Assembly (NCBI RefSeq): GCF_030012525.1
Contig: NZ_CP124855.1
Location: forward strand, 558,001 to 622,000
DNA from: Chryseobacterium gotjawalense
Lineage (GTDB): Bacteria > Bacteroidota > Bacteroidia > Flavobacteriales > Weeksellaceae
DNA length: 64,000 bases
Reading direction: 5' to 3'
Shown here: one piece after another, positions 25,509-34,536 of the stretch
How the letters are laid out: every line of letters begins with the position of its first letter
How positions within the stretch are numbered: the first letter of the stretch is position 1
Program-made: the position numbers and the translations under genes
Notes under the pieces: generated by a model
Seen by the model: only the letters and a program-made list of their open reading frames with translations
What the model was told of the DNA's origin: nothing
Database searches by the model: none

Positions 25509-25731
25509 GTTGTTTTGAATTGAAATCTTCAACATTTAAATCATTTTCCCGTGAATTATATTAAATTAAGAATTTACAGTTCCTGCTTTTTTTAAGCCAT
25601 TCAGTCAAAGAAGTTTTATACAAGGAAATTCCAATACCTTAAAAACAACTGATTTCTTTTTCATCTGATTTTTTTTAAAAATAAACAACTCATCAAATTG
25701 CCGCTATTTTTATTGAGAATAAAATCTTCTG

Positions 25732-25739
25732 TAAATTTG
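25732..25739 (+). promoter_or_regulatory. Promoter -7 element of the GNAT gene
   Basis: TAAATTTG, 20 nt before the ATG at 25760, with a TATTG at a plausible -33 position (25711-25715). Confidence 0.55.
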
Positions 25740-25759
25740 TAAAAGAAAAATTACAGTCA

Positions 25760-26299
25760 ATGTCAAAATCAAAAGAACAATTTCATTTTAGAAAAGCAGT
25801 TTCAGATGATAAAGAAACAATCTGGAAAATTCTGCAGCAGGCCATTGAAAGGCGGAAAAACGACGGCAGCACCCAATGGCAAGACGGTTATCCTAATCTG
25901 GAAACAATCGAAAATGATATTCAAAACGATTATGGATTTGTCCTGACCTTAGAAGATACTATTCTTGGTTATGCAGCAGTGATTCCCGACACTGAACCGG
26001 CTTACGAAACTATTGAAGGGAAATGGCTTTCTGATGGAAAATACATGGTAGTTCACCGTGTCGCAGTCTCAACGGAGTCTGCAGGAAAAGGAATTGCCAC
26101 GCAAATTTTTAAAGAAATTGAAAAAATTGCCCTTTCAAAAAATATTTTGAGTATTAAAGTAGATACTAACTTTGATAATATTCCGATGTTGAAAATTTTA
26201 GACAAATTAGGTTACCAATATTGTGGTGAAGTTTACTTTCGGAATGCTGCCCGAAAAGCATTTGAAAAATTGCTGGATTGTAAGCAAAAAATTATCTAA
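25760..26299 (+). CDS. GNAT-family N-acetyltransferase
   Basis: A 179-residue acetyl-CoA-dependent acyltransferase. The GNAT core is visible: N-terminal FRKAVSDDKETIWKILQQAI, central strand VLTLEDTILGYAAVI, motif A region MVVHRVAVSTESAGKGIATQ (acetyl-CoA loop with GKGIA), and motif B LSIKVDTNFDNIPMLKILDK with LGYQYCGEV. It stands alone between terminators. The substrate (small molecule or protein N-terminus) cannot be told from sequence. Confidence 0.9.
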   Translation: MSKSKEQFHFRKAVSDDKETIWKILQQAIERRKNDGSTQWQDGYPNLETIENDIQNDYGFVLTLEDTILGYAAVIPDTEPAYETIEGKWLSDGKYMVVHRVAVSTESAGKGIATQIFKEIEKIALSKNILSIKVDTNFDNIPMLKILDKLGYQYCGEVYFRNAARKAFEKLLDCKQKII

Positions 26300-26338
26300 G
26301 ATTCTTTAAAATCAGTCGCTGAATAAGTGTTAAATCAC

Positions 26339-26346
26339 TAAATTTG
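26339..26346 (+). promoter_or_regulatory. Promoter -7 element of gpmI
   Basis: TAAATTTG matches TAnnTTTG, 24 nt before the ATG at 26371. It lies inside the longer reading frame starting at 26344 and so supports the later start. Confidence 0.6.
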
Positions 26347-26370
26347 TATTCAATCAAAAATATAATAGAA

Positions 26371-27900
26371 ATGTCAAAAAAAGCCATTTTAGCGATACTC
26401 GACGGTTGGGGAATAGGACCGGATCCCAAAGTTTCTGCCATCGCTCAGGCACATACTCCCTTTATCGATTCCTGTTATGAAAAATTCCCGCATACTACCC
26501 TGGAAGCGAGTGGAATTGCTGTAGGATTACCTTTCGGACAAATGGGAAACTCTGAAGTCGGCCACATGAATTTAGGTGCCGGGAGGGTAGTTTACCAAAA
26601 TTTGGTAAAACTCAATATGGCGGTTGAAAATGCTACTTTAGGAAAGGAAAACACAATCACCAGAGCGTTTGAATATGCTTTAGAAAATAATAAAAATGTT
26701 CATTTCATCGGTTTAGTTTCAGATGGTGGGGTACATTCCCATATTAATCATTTGAAAGGTTTACTCACTGCTGCTCACGAATTTGGTTTAGACAAGAATG
26801 TTTACGTTCATGCCTTTACTGATGGCCGAGATTGCGACCCGCATTCAGGAAAAGGTTTTATACTGGAACTCCTGGATCACATGAAAACCAGCACCGGACA
26901 GCTTGCAACGGTTGTTGGAAGATATTACGCGATGGACCGTGATAAAAGATGGGAACGTGTAAAATTAGCCTATGATGCAATGGTCAATGGGATAGGAGAT
27001 GGAACCAGAGATGTCCTGCAAGCCATAGAAAGCTCTTATAATCAGGATGTTACCGATGAGTTTTTGAAACCCATTATTTGTCTGAAAGACAACAGTTTGC
27101 CAGTTGCCAAGATTGAAAATGATGATGTCGTATTTTGTTTTAATTTCAGAACAGATCGTGGTCGGGAAATTACAGAAGTTCTTTCACAAGAGGAGTTTCC
27201 CGAATACGGAATGCATCCGTTGAATCTGTATTATGTCACGATGACGAATTACGATAAAAAGTATAAAAATGTTCATGTGGTTTTCGACGAGGAAGTTTTA
27301 CACGAAACGATGGGTGAAGTATTAGAAAGAAACGGCAAGACACAGATTCGGGTCGCAGAAACAGAAAAATACCCTCACGTTACCTTTTTCTTTTCCGGTG
27401 GAAGAGAAGCAGAATTCGTCGGGGAAAGCCGATTGTTGTGTCCGAGTCCTAAAGATGTTCCTACTTATGACTTTAAACCGGAAATGTCTGCATACGATAT
27501 TACCGAAAAAATACTTCCCAAAATTGAAGAGGAATCAGCAGATTTTATTTGTTTAAATTTTGCCAATGCCGACATGGTCGGCCATACCGGCGTTTTTTCT
27601 GCAGCCGTCAGAGCAGCTGAAGTTGTAGATGAGTGCATTTCTAAAGTTGCGTCCACTGCTTATGAACATGGTTATGCGGTTTTTATTCTGGCAGACCACG
27701 GGAATTCAGATGTAATGCTGAACGCTGATGGAAGTCCTAATACGCAGCATTCAACAAACTTAGTCCCTTTAATCGTCATGGATAAAGACAGAAACTGGAA
27801 TTTAAAACCCGGAAAATTAGGGGATGTCGCCCCATCCATTCTAAAAGTGATGGGAATTGAAATTCCTCCTATAATGACCGGAGAAGTATTAGTAAGTTAA
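26371..27900 (+). CDS. gpmI: 2,3-bisphosphoglycerate-independent phosphoglycerate mutase
   Basis: Interconverts 3- and 2-phosphoglycerate in glycolysis and gluconeogenesis with two manganese ions. The 509-residue length is standard for iPGM. Motifs: metal ligand Asp11 in LDGWGIG, catalytic Ser61 in MGNSEVGHMNLGAG, FIGLVSDGGVHSH, FTDGRDCDPHSG, and the metal-binding clusters NFANADMVGHTG and LADHGNSD. The ATG at 26371 is used because the frame upstream overlaps the -7 element. It is monocistronic. Confidence 0.97.
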   Translation: MSKKAILAILDGWGIGPDPKVSAIAQAHTPFIDSCYEKFPHTTLEASGIAVGLPFGQMGNSEVGHMNLGAGRVVYQNLVKLNMAVENATLGKENTITRAFEYALENNKNVHFIGLVSDGGVHSHINHLKGLLTAAHEFGLDKNVYVHAFTDGRDCDPHSGKGFILELLDHMKTSTGQLATVVGRYYAMDRDKRWERVKLAYDAMVNGIGDGTRDVLQAIESSYNQDVTDEFLKPIICLKDNSLPVAKIENDDVVFCFNFRTDRGREITEVLSQEEFPEYGMHPLNLYYVTMTNYDKKYKNVHVVFDEEVLHETMGEVLERNGKTQIRVAETEKYPHVTFFFSGGREAEFVGESRLLCPSPKDVPTYDFKPEMSAYDITEKILPKIEEESADFICLNFANADMVGHTGVFSAAVRAAEVVDECISKVASTAYEHGYAVFILADHGNSDVMLNADGSPNTQHSTNLVPLIVMDKDRNWNLKPGKLGDVAPSILKVMGIEIPPIMTGEVLVS

Positions 27901-27982
27901 AGAAACTCCAAAATTGACCATTAAAATGACAGATATTTCTTTTGTTTTTCTGTTAACTATGTAATAGATAATATTTTTAAAT

Positions 27983-27990
27983 TATATTTG
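27983..27990 (+). promoter_or_regulatory. Promoter -7 element of the acyl-ACP desaturase gene
   Basis: TATATTTG, 23 nt before the ATG at 28014. A TTTG at 27951 is too distant to be a convincing -33. Confidence 0.55.
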
Positions 27991-28013
27991 CCTAATATAT
28001 AAAAGAGTGAAGA

Positions 28014-28991
28014 ATGTATAATAAAATGATGAGAATAGAAGTAATGAGAACTTTAGGCAAAAATGTCGATGAGTTTATTAACTCCTATTTAACCCCTGTA
28101 GAAAAAATATGGCAACCCACTGATTTTTTGCCGGATCCGTCTGCAGACAGTTTTAAATATGATGTAGAAGAACTTCAAACTTATGCACAGGAAATGGGTT
28201 ACGATCTTTTTGTAACTTTAATAGGTGACTGTATTACCGAAGAGGCATTACCAAGTTATGAGTCTTGGATTATGGGAATTGACGGCGTAAACCAGGAAGA
28301 AAGAACCGGATGGTCACAATGGGTAAGAAGCTGGACCGCAGAAGAAAACCGCCACGGCGATCTGCTCAATAAATACCTGTACTTATGCGGCCGTGTAAAT
28401 ATGCGTGAAGTAGAAATCACAACTCAATATTTAATTCAGGACGGTTTTGATATCGGAACTACGATGGATCCATACCGTAATTTTGTTTATACCAGTTTTC
28501 AGGAAACGGCGACTAATATTTCCCACAGAAGAGTAGGATCTTTGGCAAAACAAAGCGGAAATACAAAACTTTCCAGAATGTGCGGGGTGATTGCTGCTGA
28601 TGAAGCACGACATGCAAAAGCGTACAAGCATTTTGTGACCAAAATTCTCGAACTCGATCCTTCAGAAATGATGTTGGCTTTCGAAGATATGATGCGTAAA
28701 AAAATAGTAATGCCCGCCCATTTAATGCGTGAATCTGGTCAGAAAGCTGGCGAACTTTGGGGACATTTCTCAGATGCAGCACAGCGTGCTATGGTTTATA
28801 CAGGCCAGGATTACATCAATATTTTATCAGAATTATTAGAAGACTGGAAAATTGAACATATTACCGGACTTACTGAATCTGCGGAAAAAGCGCAGGAATA
28901 TTTAATGAAACTCCCGGGAAGATTACAAAGAATCACCGACAGAATTTCAACTCCCGATCAGGAATATCAATTCAAATGGATTAAATCTTAG
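28014..28991 (+). CDS. Acyl-ACP desaturase (stearoyl-ACP desaturase-like)
   Basis: A 325-residue soluble diiron enzyme that introduces a double bond into acyl-ACP chains, adjusting membrane fluidity. The diiron ligands are visible in helical repeats: TEEALPSYES, WTAEENRHGDLLNKYLYLCG (EENRH), SFQETATNISHRR, and AADEARHAKAYKHF (DEARH). ATGs at 28014, 28026, 28029 and 28044 are in frame; I take the first, which best fits the short leader after TATATTTG. It is monocistronic. Plant-type soluble desaturases of this family occur in Bacteroidota and Actinobacteria. Confidence 0.93.
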   Translation: MYNKMMRIEVMRTLGKNVDEFINSYLTPVEKIWQPTDFLPDPSADSFKYDVEELQTYAQEMGYDLFVTLIGDCITEEALPSYESWIMGIDGVNQEERTGWSQWVRSWTAEENRHGDLLNKYLYLCGRVNMREVEITTQYLIQDGFDIGTTMDPYRNFVYTSFQETATNISHRRVGSLAKQSGNTKLSRMCGVIAADEARHAKAYKHFVTKILELDPSEMMLAFEDMMRKKIVMPAHLMRESGQKAGELWGHFSDAAQRAMVYTGQDYINILSELLEDWKIEHITGLTESAEKAQEYLMKLPGRLQRITDRISTPDQEYQFKWIKS

Positions 28992-29102
28992 ATTTAATTC
29001 ATGTAAATTATATTGCCAATTAAGTGAATCACTTCTTTGGCTTTTTTACTTTTATAAAGAATCCACTAATCGATTTGAACATCCTTTCAACGCTAAATTT
29101 AT

Positions 29103-29110
29103 TATCTTTG
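29103..29110 (+). promoter_or_regulatory. Promoter -7 element of the HAD-family gene
   Basis: TATCTTTG, a match to TAnnTTTG, 22 nt before the ATG at 29133. A TTTG lies at 29074-29077, at a slightly long spacing of 25 nt. Confidence 0.5.
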
Positions 29111-29132
29111 CACCATCGAAATTTAGAAAAAA

Positions 29133-29564
29133 ATGAAAAACAGTAAAAAACTTGCTATCGATTTTGACGGTACAATCGTAGATGATGGATATCCCGGAAT
29201 TGGAAAAACAAAAACTTTTGCTTTTGAAACCCTAAAAAAACTCCAGTCAGAAGGCTACAGATTGATTCTGTGGACTTACCGACATGGAAAAACTTTGGAT
29301 GAAGCAGTTGAGTTTTGCAAAAAAAATGGCGTTGAGTTTTATGCGGTTAATTCAAGTTTTGAAGGCGAAGTTTTCGAGAATGAAAATGCGTCCCGAAAAA
29401 TTGATGCCGACCTTTTTATCGACGACCGAAATCTTGGTGGATTCCCAGGTTGGGGCGAAATCTACAATATCATTAACGAAAGAATAGAATTCCGGGTGGA
29501 TGGCAAAGAAGTCCTGGCTTATTCGAAAATAAAAAAAGATAAAAAGAAAGGATTGTTCTGGTAA
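29133..29564 (+). CDS. HAD-superfamily hydrolase (BT0820-like)
   Basis: A 143-residue protein with a minimal HAD fold and no large cap. Motif I is LAIDFDGTIVDD (nucleophile and general acid Asp), motif II LILWTYRHGK, and motif IV DLFIDDRNLGG. It resembles the small Bacteroidota HAD group typified by BT0820 of B. thetaiotaomicron. The substrate is unknown; phosphatase activity would be expected. The lysine-rich C-terminus (KIKKDKKKG) is notable. It is followed by map 53 nt later. Confidence 0.85.
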   Translation: MKNSKKLAIDFDGTIVDDGYPGIGKTKTFAFETLKKLQSEGYRLILWTYRHGKTLDEAVEFCKKNGVEFYAVNSSFEGEVFENENASRKIDADLFIDDRNLGGFPGWGEIYNIINERIEFRVDGKEVLAYSKIKKDKKKGLFW

Positions 29565-29617
29565 ATTATTATTAAAATTCACATTTCCTTTTCTCTAACT
29601 TTAGATACTATAATACA

Positions 29618-30427
29618 TTGATACAGTTAAAAACAATAGAAGAACTTCGCTTAATGCGGGAAAGTGCCCAACTGGTTTCCAAAACTCTGGGCATGCTGGC
29701 CAAAGAAATTAAACCAGGCGTAACTACTTTGCATCTTGATAATTTAGGTGGGCAGTTTATTCGCGATCACGGCGGAGAGCCGGCCTTTTTAGGAATGTAC
29801 GGTTTCCCGAAAAATTTATGTATTTCCCCAAATGCTGAAGTGGTACACGGAATTCCAAATGAAAAACCATTAGTCGAAGGAGACATTTTGTCAGTAGATT
29901 GTGGCGTTTTTATGAACGGATTTTATGGCGATCACGCTTATTCATTTGAAGTAGGAGAGGTTGCACCTGAAATTAAAAAACTCCTGAAAATAACCAAAGA
30001 ATCTCTTTACAAAGGAATTGAGCAATGCGTTCGTGGAAAAAGAGTAGGAGACATTTCAAACGCAATTCAAACCTATTGCGAAACTCATGGTTACGGAGTT
30101 GTTCGTGAATTAGTCGGGCACGGCTTAGGCCGAAAAATGCACGAAGATCCACAAGTTCCTAATTATGGGAAAAAAGGGAGCGGTAAAGTTTTAAAAGATG
30201 GGATCGTATTAGCCATCGAACCTATGGTAAATTTAGGTACTGAAAAAGTAAAATTCCATGATGACGGCTGGACGGTAACTTCACTCGATATGTCGCCATC
30301 AGCCCATTTCGAACACGATGTTTGTATTATCGGCGGAAAACCGGTTTTATTGTCGACCTACAAATATATTTATGAAGCTTTAGGAATTGTAAGTGACGAA
30401 GAAAAACCATTTACAATGGATTTTTAA
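29618..30427 (+). CDS. map: Type I methionine aminopeptidase
   Basis: Removes the initiator methionine from nascent proteins. A 269-residue pita-bread enzyme with all five metal ligands: Asp94 (LSVDCG), Asp105 (FYGDHA), His168 (VGHGLGRKMHEDP), Glu201 (AIEPMV) and Glu232 (HFEHDV); His77 in VVHGIP is the usual substrate-side residue. The start is TTG at 29618: it gives the canonical N-terminus MIQLKTIEELRLMRES, and no ATG is available until inside the first helix. The stop overlaps the next ATG by 1 nt, so it is an operon with the methyltransferase. Confidence 0.95.
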   Translation: MIQLKTIEELRLMRESAQLVSKTLGMLAKEIKPGVTTLHLDNLGGQFIRDHGGEPAFLGMYGFPKNLCISPNAEVVHGIPNEKPLVEGDILSVDCGVFMNGFYGDHAYSFEVGEVAPEIKKLLKITKESLYKGIEQCVRGKRVGDISNAIQTYCETHGYGVVRELVGHGLGRKMHEDPQVPNYGKKGSGKVLKDGIVLAIEPMVNLGTEKVKFHDDGWTVTSLDMSPSAHFEHDVCIIGGKPVLLSTYKYIYEALGIVSDEEKPFTMDF

Positions 30428-31194
30428 TGAAAAAAATCACCAAATTTCTTTTAAATAGAATACCCAGGCCAATGCTTATTAATTTAAGCATTTTTCTGAG
30501 GCCTGTCATTTATTTATTCTTTAAAGGAACAAAATTCACCGATCCAATCGATGGGAAATCTTACCGAAAATTCCTTCCGTATGGTTATGGTCAACAAAGG
30601 GAAAATGCTTTGTCACCGGGAACATTAAGTTTGGAGCGTCACCGGCAAATGTGGCTGTATCTTCAAAATGAAACCGATTTTTTTACTGAAAAATACAAAG
30701 TTCTTCATATCGCACCTGAGCAGGAATTTCTGAGAAGATTCAAAAAAATGAAGAATCTGGATTATACTTCTGCCGATTTATATTCGCCGATCGTCGATGT
30801 AAAAGCAGATATTCTGGATTTACCTTTTGAAGATGAAAGTTATGATATTGTCTTTTGCAATCATGTTTTAGAACATATCGGGGATGATCAGAAAGCCATG
30901 AGCGAACTCTATCGGGTCATGAAAAAAGGCGGTTGGGGAATTTTTCAGGTTCCGATGAAGAATTCTTTAGAAAAAACATACGAAGATTTCTCCATCAAAG
31001 ATCCAAAAGAAAGACAAAAACATTTTGGCCAATACGACCACGTTCGCTGGTACGGAATGGATTATTTCGACCGACTGAAAAAAGCGGGTTTTGAAGTTGA
31101 TATCAACTTTTACTCCAGGAAATTTTCCAATGAAGACCGCAGAAAATTTGGTTTGACAGAAAATGAGATTTTGCCCGTCGTTTTTAAAAAATAA
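30427..31194 (+). CDS. Class I SAM-dependent methyltransferase
   Basis: A 255-residue protein. A hydrophobic basic N-terminus (about 1-35) may sit at the membrane. The Methyltransf_11 core follows: VLHIAPEQEFLRRF (motif I region), YTSADLYSPIVDVKADILDL (acidic residue binding SAM ribose), FEDESYDIVFCNHVLEHIGD (motif II) and MKKGGWGIFQVPM. The glycine-rich motif I is degenerate (HIAPEQE instead of DxGxG). It overlaps map by 1 nt and precedes the SGNH hydrolase by 16 nt. The substrate is unknown. Confidence 0.85.
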   Translation: MKKITKFLLNRIPRPMLINLSIFLRPVIYLFFKGTKFTDPIDGKSYRKFLPYGYGQQRENALSPGTLSLERHRQMWLYLQNETDFFTEKYKVLHIAPEQEFLRRFKKMKNLDYTSADLYSPIVDVKADILDLPFEDESYDIVFCNHVLEHIGDDQKAMSELYRVMKKGGWGIFQVPMKNSLEKTYEDFSIKDPKERQKHFGQYDHVRWYGMDYFDRLKKAGFEVDINFYSRKFSNEDRRKFGLTENEILPVVFKK

Positions 31195-31210
31195 CTAAAA
31201 AGCAATCGCA

Positions 31211-31984
31211 ATGGGAAAGAAGTATTTAATCCATTTATTAAAGTCGATTCCTATATTACCACTTATTTATTTTCAGGGAAAAAAAATAAGGAAGCAAATA
31301 CCGCTTCTTCCTGAAGCAAAAGATCCCGAAGGTTTTTTCAATATTAACGCCGATAAAAATTTTAAGATTTTATTTATTGGCGAAAGTTCGATGGCCGGCG
31401 TAGGATCAGATTTTCATAAAAACAGCTTTGCCGGGCATTTCTCCAGAGAATTCAGTTCCTTAGTTCAATGTAATATCGATTGGAAAGTGTATGCGAAAAC
31501 AGGTTATAACGTAGAAAAAATTCACCAGAGAATCGTTCCGCAGATCACGGAAATCACTTGCGATTTAATCGTTATCGGAATTGGCGGCAATGATACTTTT
31601 GAATTGACTCAACCCAAAAAATGGACTAAAAACATTCAGTTTCTTATTGAAAATTTACAGAATAAATTTCCTGAAACTCCGATTTTATTTCCGCATTTGC
31701 CAACAATTGAAACGTTTCCTGCATTTACAAAACAAATGAAATCGGTCTTGGGAAATCACAAAGATTTATTGGCGGATTACCTTAACGCGCAGGTTTTAAA
31801 AAACAAAAACATCTATTTCCCGACCAGAAAAATTAACGTACAGGAATGGTTGGGAAAACTGCAAGAAGATCAAACAACTGCAGATTTTTTCAGCGATGGA
31901 ATTCATCCGTCTGAACTGACTTATGAATTATGGGCGAAAGACTGTGTGCAATTCTTATCAGATTTAAAAATAGATTTTCATTAA
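31211..31984 (+). CDS. SGNH/GDSL-family hydrolase
   Basis: A 257-residue serine hydrolase or esterase. Catalytic blocks: block I ILFIGESSMAGVGSD (nucleophile in GESSMAG, replacing the usual GDS), block II with Gly in YAKTGYN, block III IGIGGNDTF (GxND), and block V FFSDGIHPSELTYELWA with the Asp-x-x-His pair. A short hydrophobic N-terminus (about 8-20) might anchor it. It converges with ligD (stop at 31981), overlapping its last 4 nt. Confidence 0.88.
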   Translation: MGKKYLIHLLKSIPILPLIYFQGKKIRKQIPLLPEAKDPEGFFNINADKNFKILFIGESSMAGVGSDFHKNSFAGHFSREFSSLVQCNIDWKVYAKTGYNVEKIHQRIVPQITEITCDLIVIGIGGNDTFELTQPKKWTKNIQFLIENLQNKFPETPILFPHLPTIETFPAFTKQMKSVLGNHKDLLADYLNAQVLKNKNIYFPTRKINVQEWLGKLQEDQTTADFFSDGIHPSELTYELWAKDCVQFLSDLKIDFH

Positions 31985-34536
31985 ATTTTAGAAAGATTTT
32001 CCAAAGCTTTCAACATATCAATTCCTTTCCCTAAAACTGGTTTAAACAAATCGCCATTCTTTTTAATACGCTCCAAAGCATTATGAATATTGAAATCGGT
32101 CGGTTTCAAACCGGACTTCAGTTCTTCCCAAAGTAAAGGCATTGAAACCGGTGCAAAAGGTTTTGGACGAACGCTGTAAACACTCGCCAACGTCTGACCG
32201 GTCCGGTTTTGCAGATAATCCAGATAAATTTTATTCTTATCCCGTTTTTTCAAATTCCTTTCTAAAGTAGTTAAATCCGGTAATTTTTGCTGTACTTTCT
32301 GCATTAGAAGATGGGCGAAATTTTTCACTAATTCAACCTCATACTGTTCACCCATTGGAATGAAAATATGAATTCCTGAACTTCCTGAAGTTTTGCAAAA
32401 GCCTTTAATTTTTGCTAAATCCAAAATCTCCTTTACACACAAAGCAGTTTCGATAACCTGGTCAAAAGTATTTTTCTCTGATGGATCCAAATCCAGAGCT
32501 AGCCAGGTTGGTTTATCCAGATCGATGACCGTGGAATTCCATGGATTCAAATCGATACATCCTAAATTATTTAAATAAGCCAAATCATCTGCTGTATTGC
32601 AGATTAAATATTCAATGTCTTTTTCATTTGATTCTGAAAAGACCGAAACTTTTTCAATCCAGTCAGGCGCATCGTTTCCGGCATCTTTATGATAAAAACT
32701 CAAGCCTTCAATACCATTGGGAAAACGGTTCAGCGATTGCGGACGGTTTTTTAAATGGGGTAAAATATATTTCGCCACAGACTGATAATAATCAATAACT
32801 TCACCTTTCGTAATACCACTTTCCGGGAAATAGATCTTGTTTTGATTGGTCAGTTTAACGGCTTTTGTCATCTTTTGAGTTTTAGTTTTTACTGAATCTT
32901 TTTCTACTTTGCTTTCACTTATTTTCATTTTTAAAGAAGTCGAATTTTCAATTTCTTCCTCTTCTTCATTCATCAAATCCTCTTTGTCTTTATCACTTCG
33001 AAGTCCCATATAAACGGGATGCCGGAAAATTCCATCTTTCGTTTTTTCTGTAAATTTTATTTCACAAACCAATTCAGGTTTCAACCAAGTCGCAGGAGCA
33101 TTGGTTTTTGGAACTTCTTCAAAAGGACAGTTTCCGATAATTAACGGTTTAAACAATTCATATAAAGAATCTAAAATTTTATCTGCAAAACCAGTCCCGG
33201 CATGTCCGCAATATTTTAATTGACCATCGGCAAAAGTTCCCAGAATCAGCGCACCGAAATTTTTCCGCGAACCGTTCGGTTCGGTAAAACCACAAATTAA
33301 AACATCTTCTGTATTCTGGAATTTGATTTTCAGCCAGTCTGAAGAACGGACACCTTCTGAATAAATACTGTCTGTTTTTTTTGCGATCATTCCTTCTAAT
33401 TCCATCTTTTTGATCTGTTGAAAAAAATCAATCCCATTTTGGGGAATATGCTCACAATATTTAATGACATTATTTTCTGTTAAAGCGTCTTTGAGCAATT
33501 CTTTGCGTTGAACCAAAGTTAAATTTTCAGTGGAATGTCCATTGAGCCAAAGCAAATCGAAAACCTGATAAGTCATTGCTAAATCCGGATTTTCACCTAT
33601 TTTTTGTAAGATTTGAAAATCAGGTTTTCCTTCCTTATTGAAAGCTACAATTTCACCGTCTAAAACCATCTGATGATTTTGATGATCTAAGGCTTTAATG
33701 ATTTTCGAAAATTTATCCGAATAAGAGAGTCCGTTCCGGGAATATAGTTGAATTACTGGTTCCCGTAAATCAGCTACAGCACGATAACCATCCCATTTAA
33801 TTTCGAAAACCCAATCTTTATTATTAAAGGCTTTTTCTCCCGTTTGAGCCAACATGGGTTTAATGAAATCTTTCAATTTTTTTTCACCAATCAATGAGGG
33901 CGTATAATTTTTGAATGTTTTCGATTCTTTATTTGGAATTTTTATTTTTTTTTTACCGGGACGGTTTTCTTCGCGTAACGTTACTTTCGATTTTTTAGGA
34001 ATATGCTCTTCAGCGTCATATTCCTCCAGTGCGAATTTATCTTTGTGTTTAATTAATAGCCAGGCATTTCCCTCTTTGGAGTTTTTCATCTTTACTAAAG
34101 CAAATTCCCCTTTTAATTTTTTACCGTGAAGAATAAATTTTAAAGAATCTTGATGCAGTTCGTGGCGCATAATCAAGGCATCAGATTTACCTTCAACTTT
34201 TTCCAAAGGCTCGTAAGTGCCGGAATCCCAGATTTCAACTTCGCCTGCGCCATAATTGCCTTCGGGAATATTTCCTTCAAAATCGTGGTAAGAAAAAGGA
34301 TGATCTTCGGTCATCATCGCCAGTCTTTTATCCTCCGGATTCAGCGAAGGTCCTTTCGGAACAGCCCAACTTTTCAAAACTCCGTCCATTTCCAAACGGA
34401 AATCATAATGCAATCTGGACGCAGAATGCCGTTGAATCACGAAAATCAGTTTGTTATCTGATTTCATTTCTTTTCCTTCCGGTTCGGGAGTTTCGTTGAA
34501 TTTCCGTTTTTTATTGTATTCTTCGAGTGGCATCAT
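31981..34536 (-). CDS. ligD: DNA ligase D for non-homologous end joining
   Basis: An 851-residue multifunctional repair enzyme. Domains in order: 3'-phosphoesterase (about 25-200; RHSASRLHYDFRLEMDG, HPFSYHDFEGNIPEGNYG), ATP-dependent ligase (about 220-530; nucleotidyl-lysine Lys247 in FEIKWDGYRA; EGMIAKK), a variable linker, and an archaeo-eukaryotic primase-type polymerase (about 560-851; GLSFYHKDAG, the metal-binding LALDLDPSE, and KTSGSSGIHIF). This is the PE-LIG-POL order of P. aeruginosa LigD. Its ATG overlaps the ku stop by 1 nt. Confidence 0.96.
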   Translation of the reverse strand: MMPLEEYNKKRKFNETPEPEGKEMKSDNKLIFVIQRHSASRLHYDFRLEMDGVLKSWAVPKGPSLNPEDKRLAMMTEDHPFSYHDFEGNIPEGNYGAGEVEIWDSGTYEPLEKVEGKSDALIMRHELHQDSLKFILHGKKLKGEFALVKMKNSKEGNAWLLIKHKDKFALEEYDAEEHIPKKSKVTLREENRPGKKKIKIPNKESKTFKNYTPSLIGEKKLKDFIKPMLAQTGEKAFNNKDWVFEIKWDGYRAVADLREPVIQLYSRNGLSYSDKFSKIIKALDHQNHQMVLDGEIVAFNKEGKPDFQILQKIGENPDLAMTYQVFDLLWLNGHSTENLTLVQRKELLKDALTENNVIKYCEHIPQNGIDFFQQIKKMELEGMIAKKTDSIYSEGVRSSDWLKIKFQNTEDVLICGFTEPNGSRKNFGALILGTFADGQLKYCGHAGTGFADKILDSLYELFKPLIIGNCPFEEVPKTNAPATWLKPELVCEIKFTEKTKDGIFRHPVYMGLRSDKDKEDLMNEEEEEIENSTSLKMKISESKVEKDSVKTKTQKMTKAVKLTNQNKIYFPESGITKGEVIDYYQSVAKYILPHLKNRPQSLNRFPNGIEGLSFYHKDAGNDAPDWIEKVSVFSESNEKDIEYLICNTADDLAYLNNLGCIDLNPWNSTVIDLDKPTWLALDLDPSEKNTFDQVIETALCVKEILDLAKIKGFCKTSGSSGIHIFIPMGEQYEVELVKNFAHLLMQKVQQKLPDLTTLERNLKKRDKNKIYLDYLQNRTGQTLASVYSVRPKPFAPVSMPLLWEELKSGLKPTDFNIHNALERIKKNGDLFKPVLGKGIDMLKALENLSKI

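Noticed and set aside
25464-25523. 19-codon ORF after the second palindrome
   Set aside because: It reads through the terminator hairpin and has no ribosome binding site or protein-like character.
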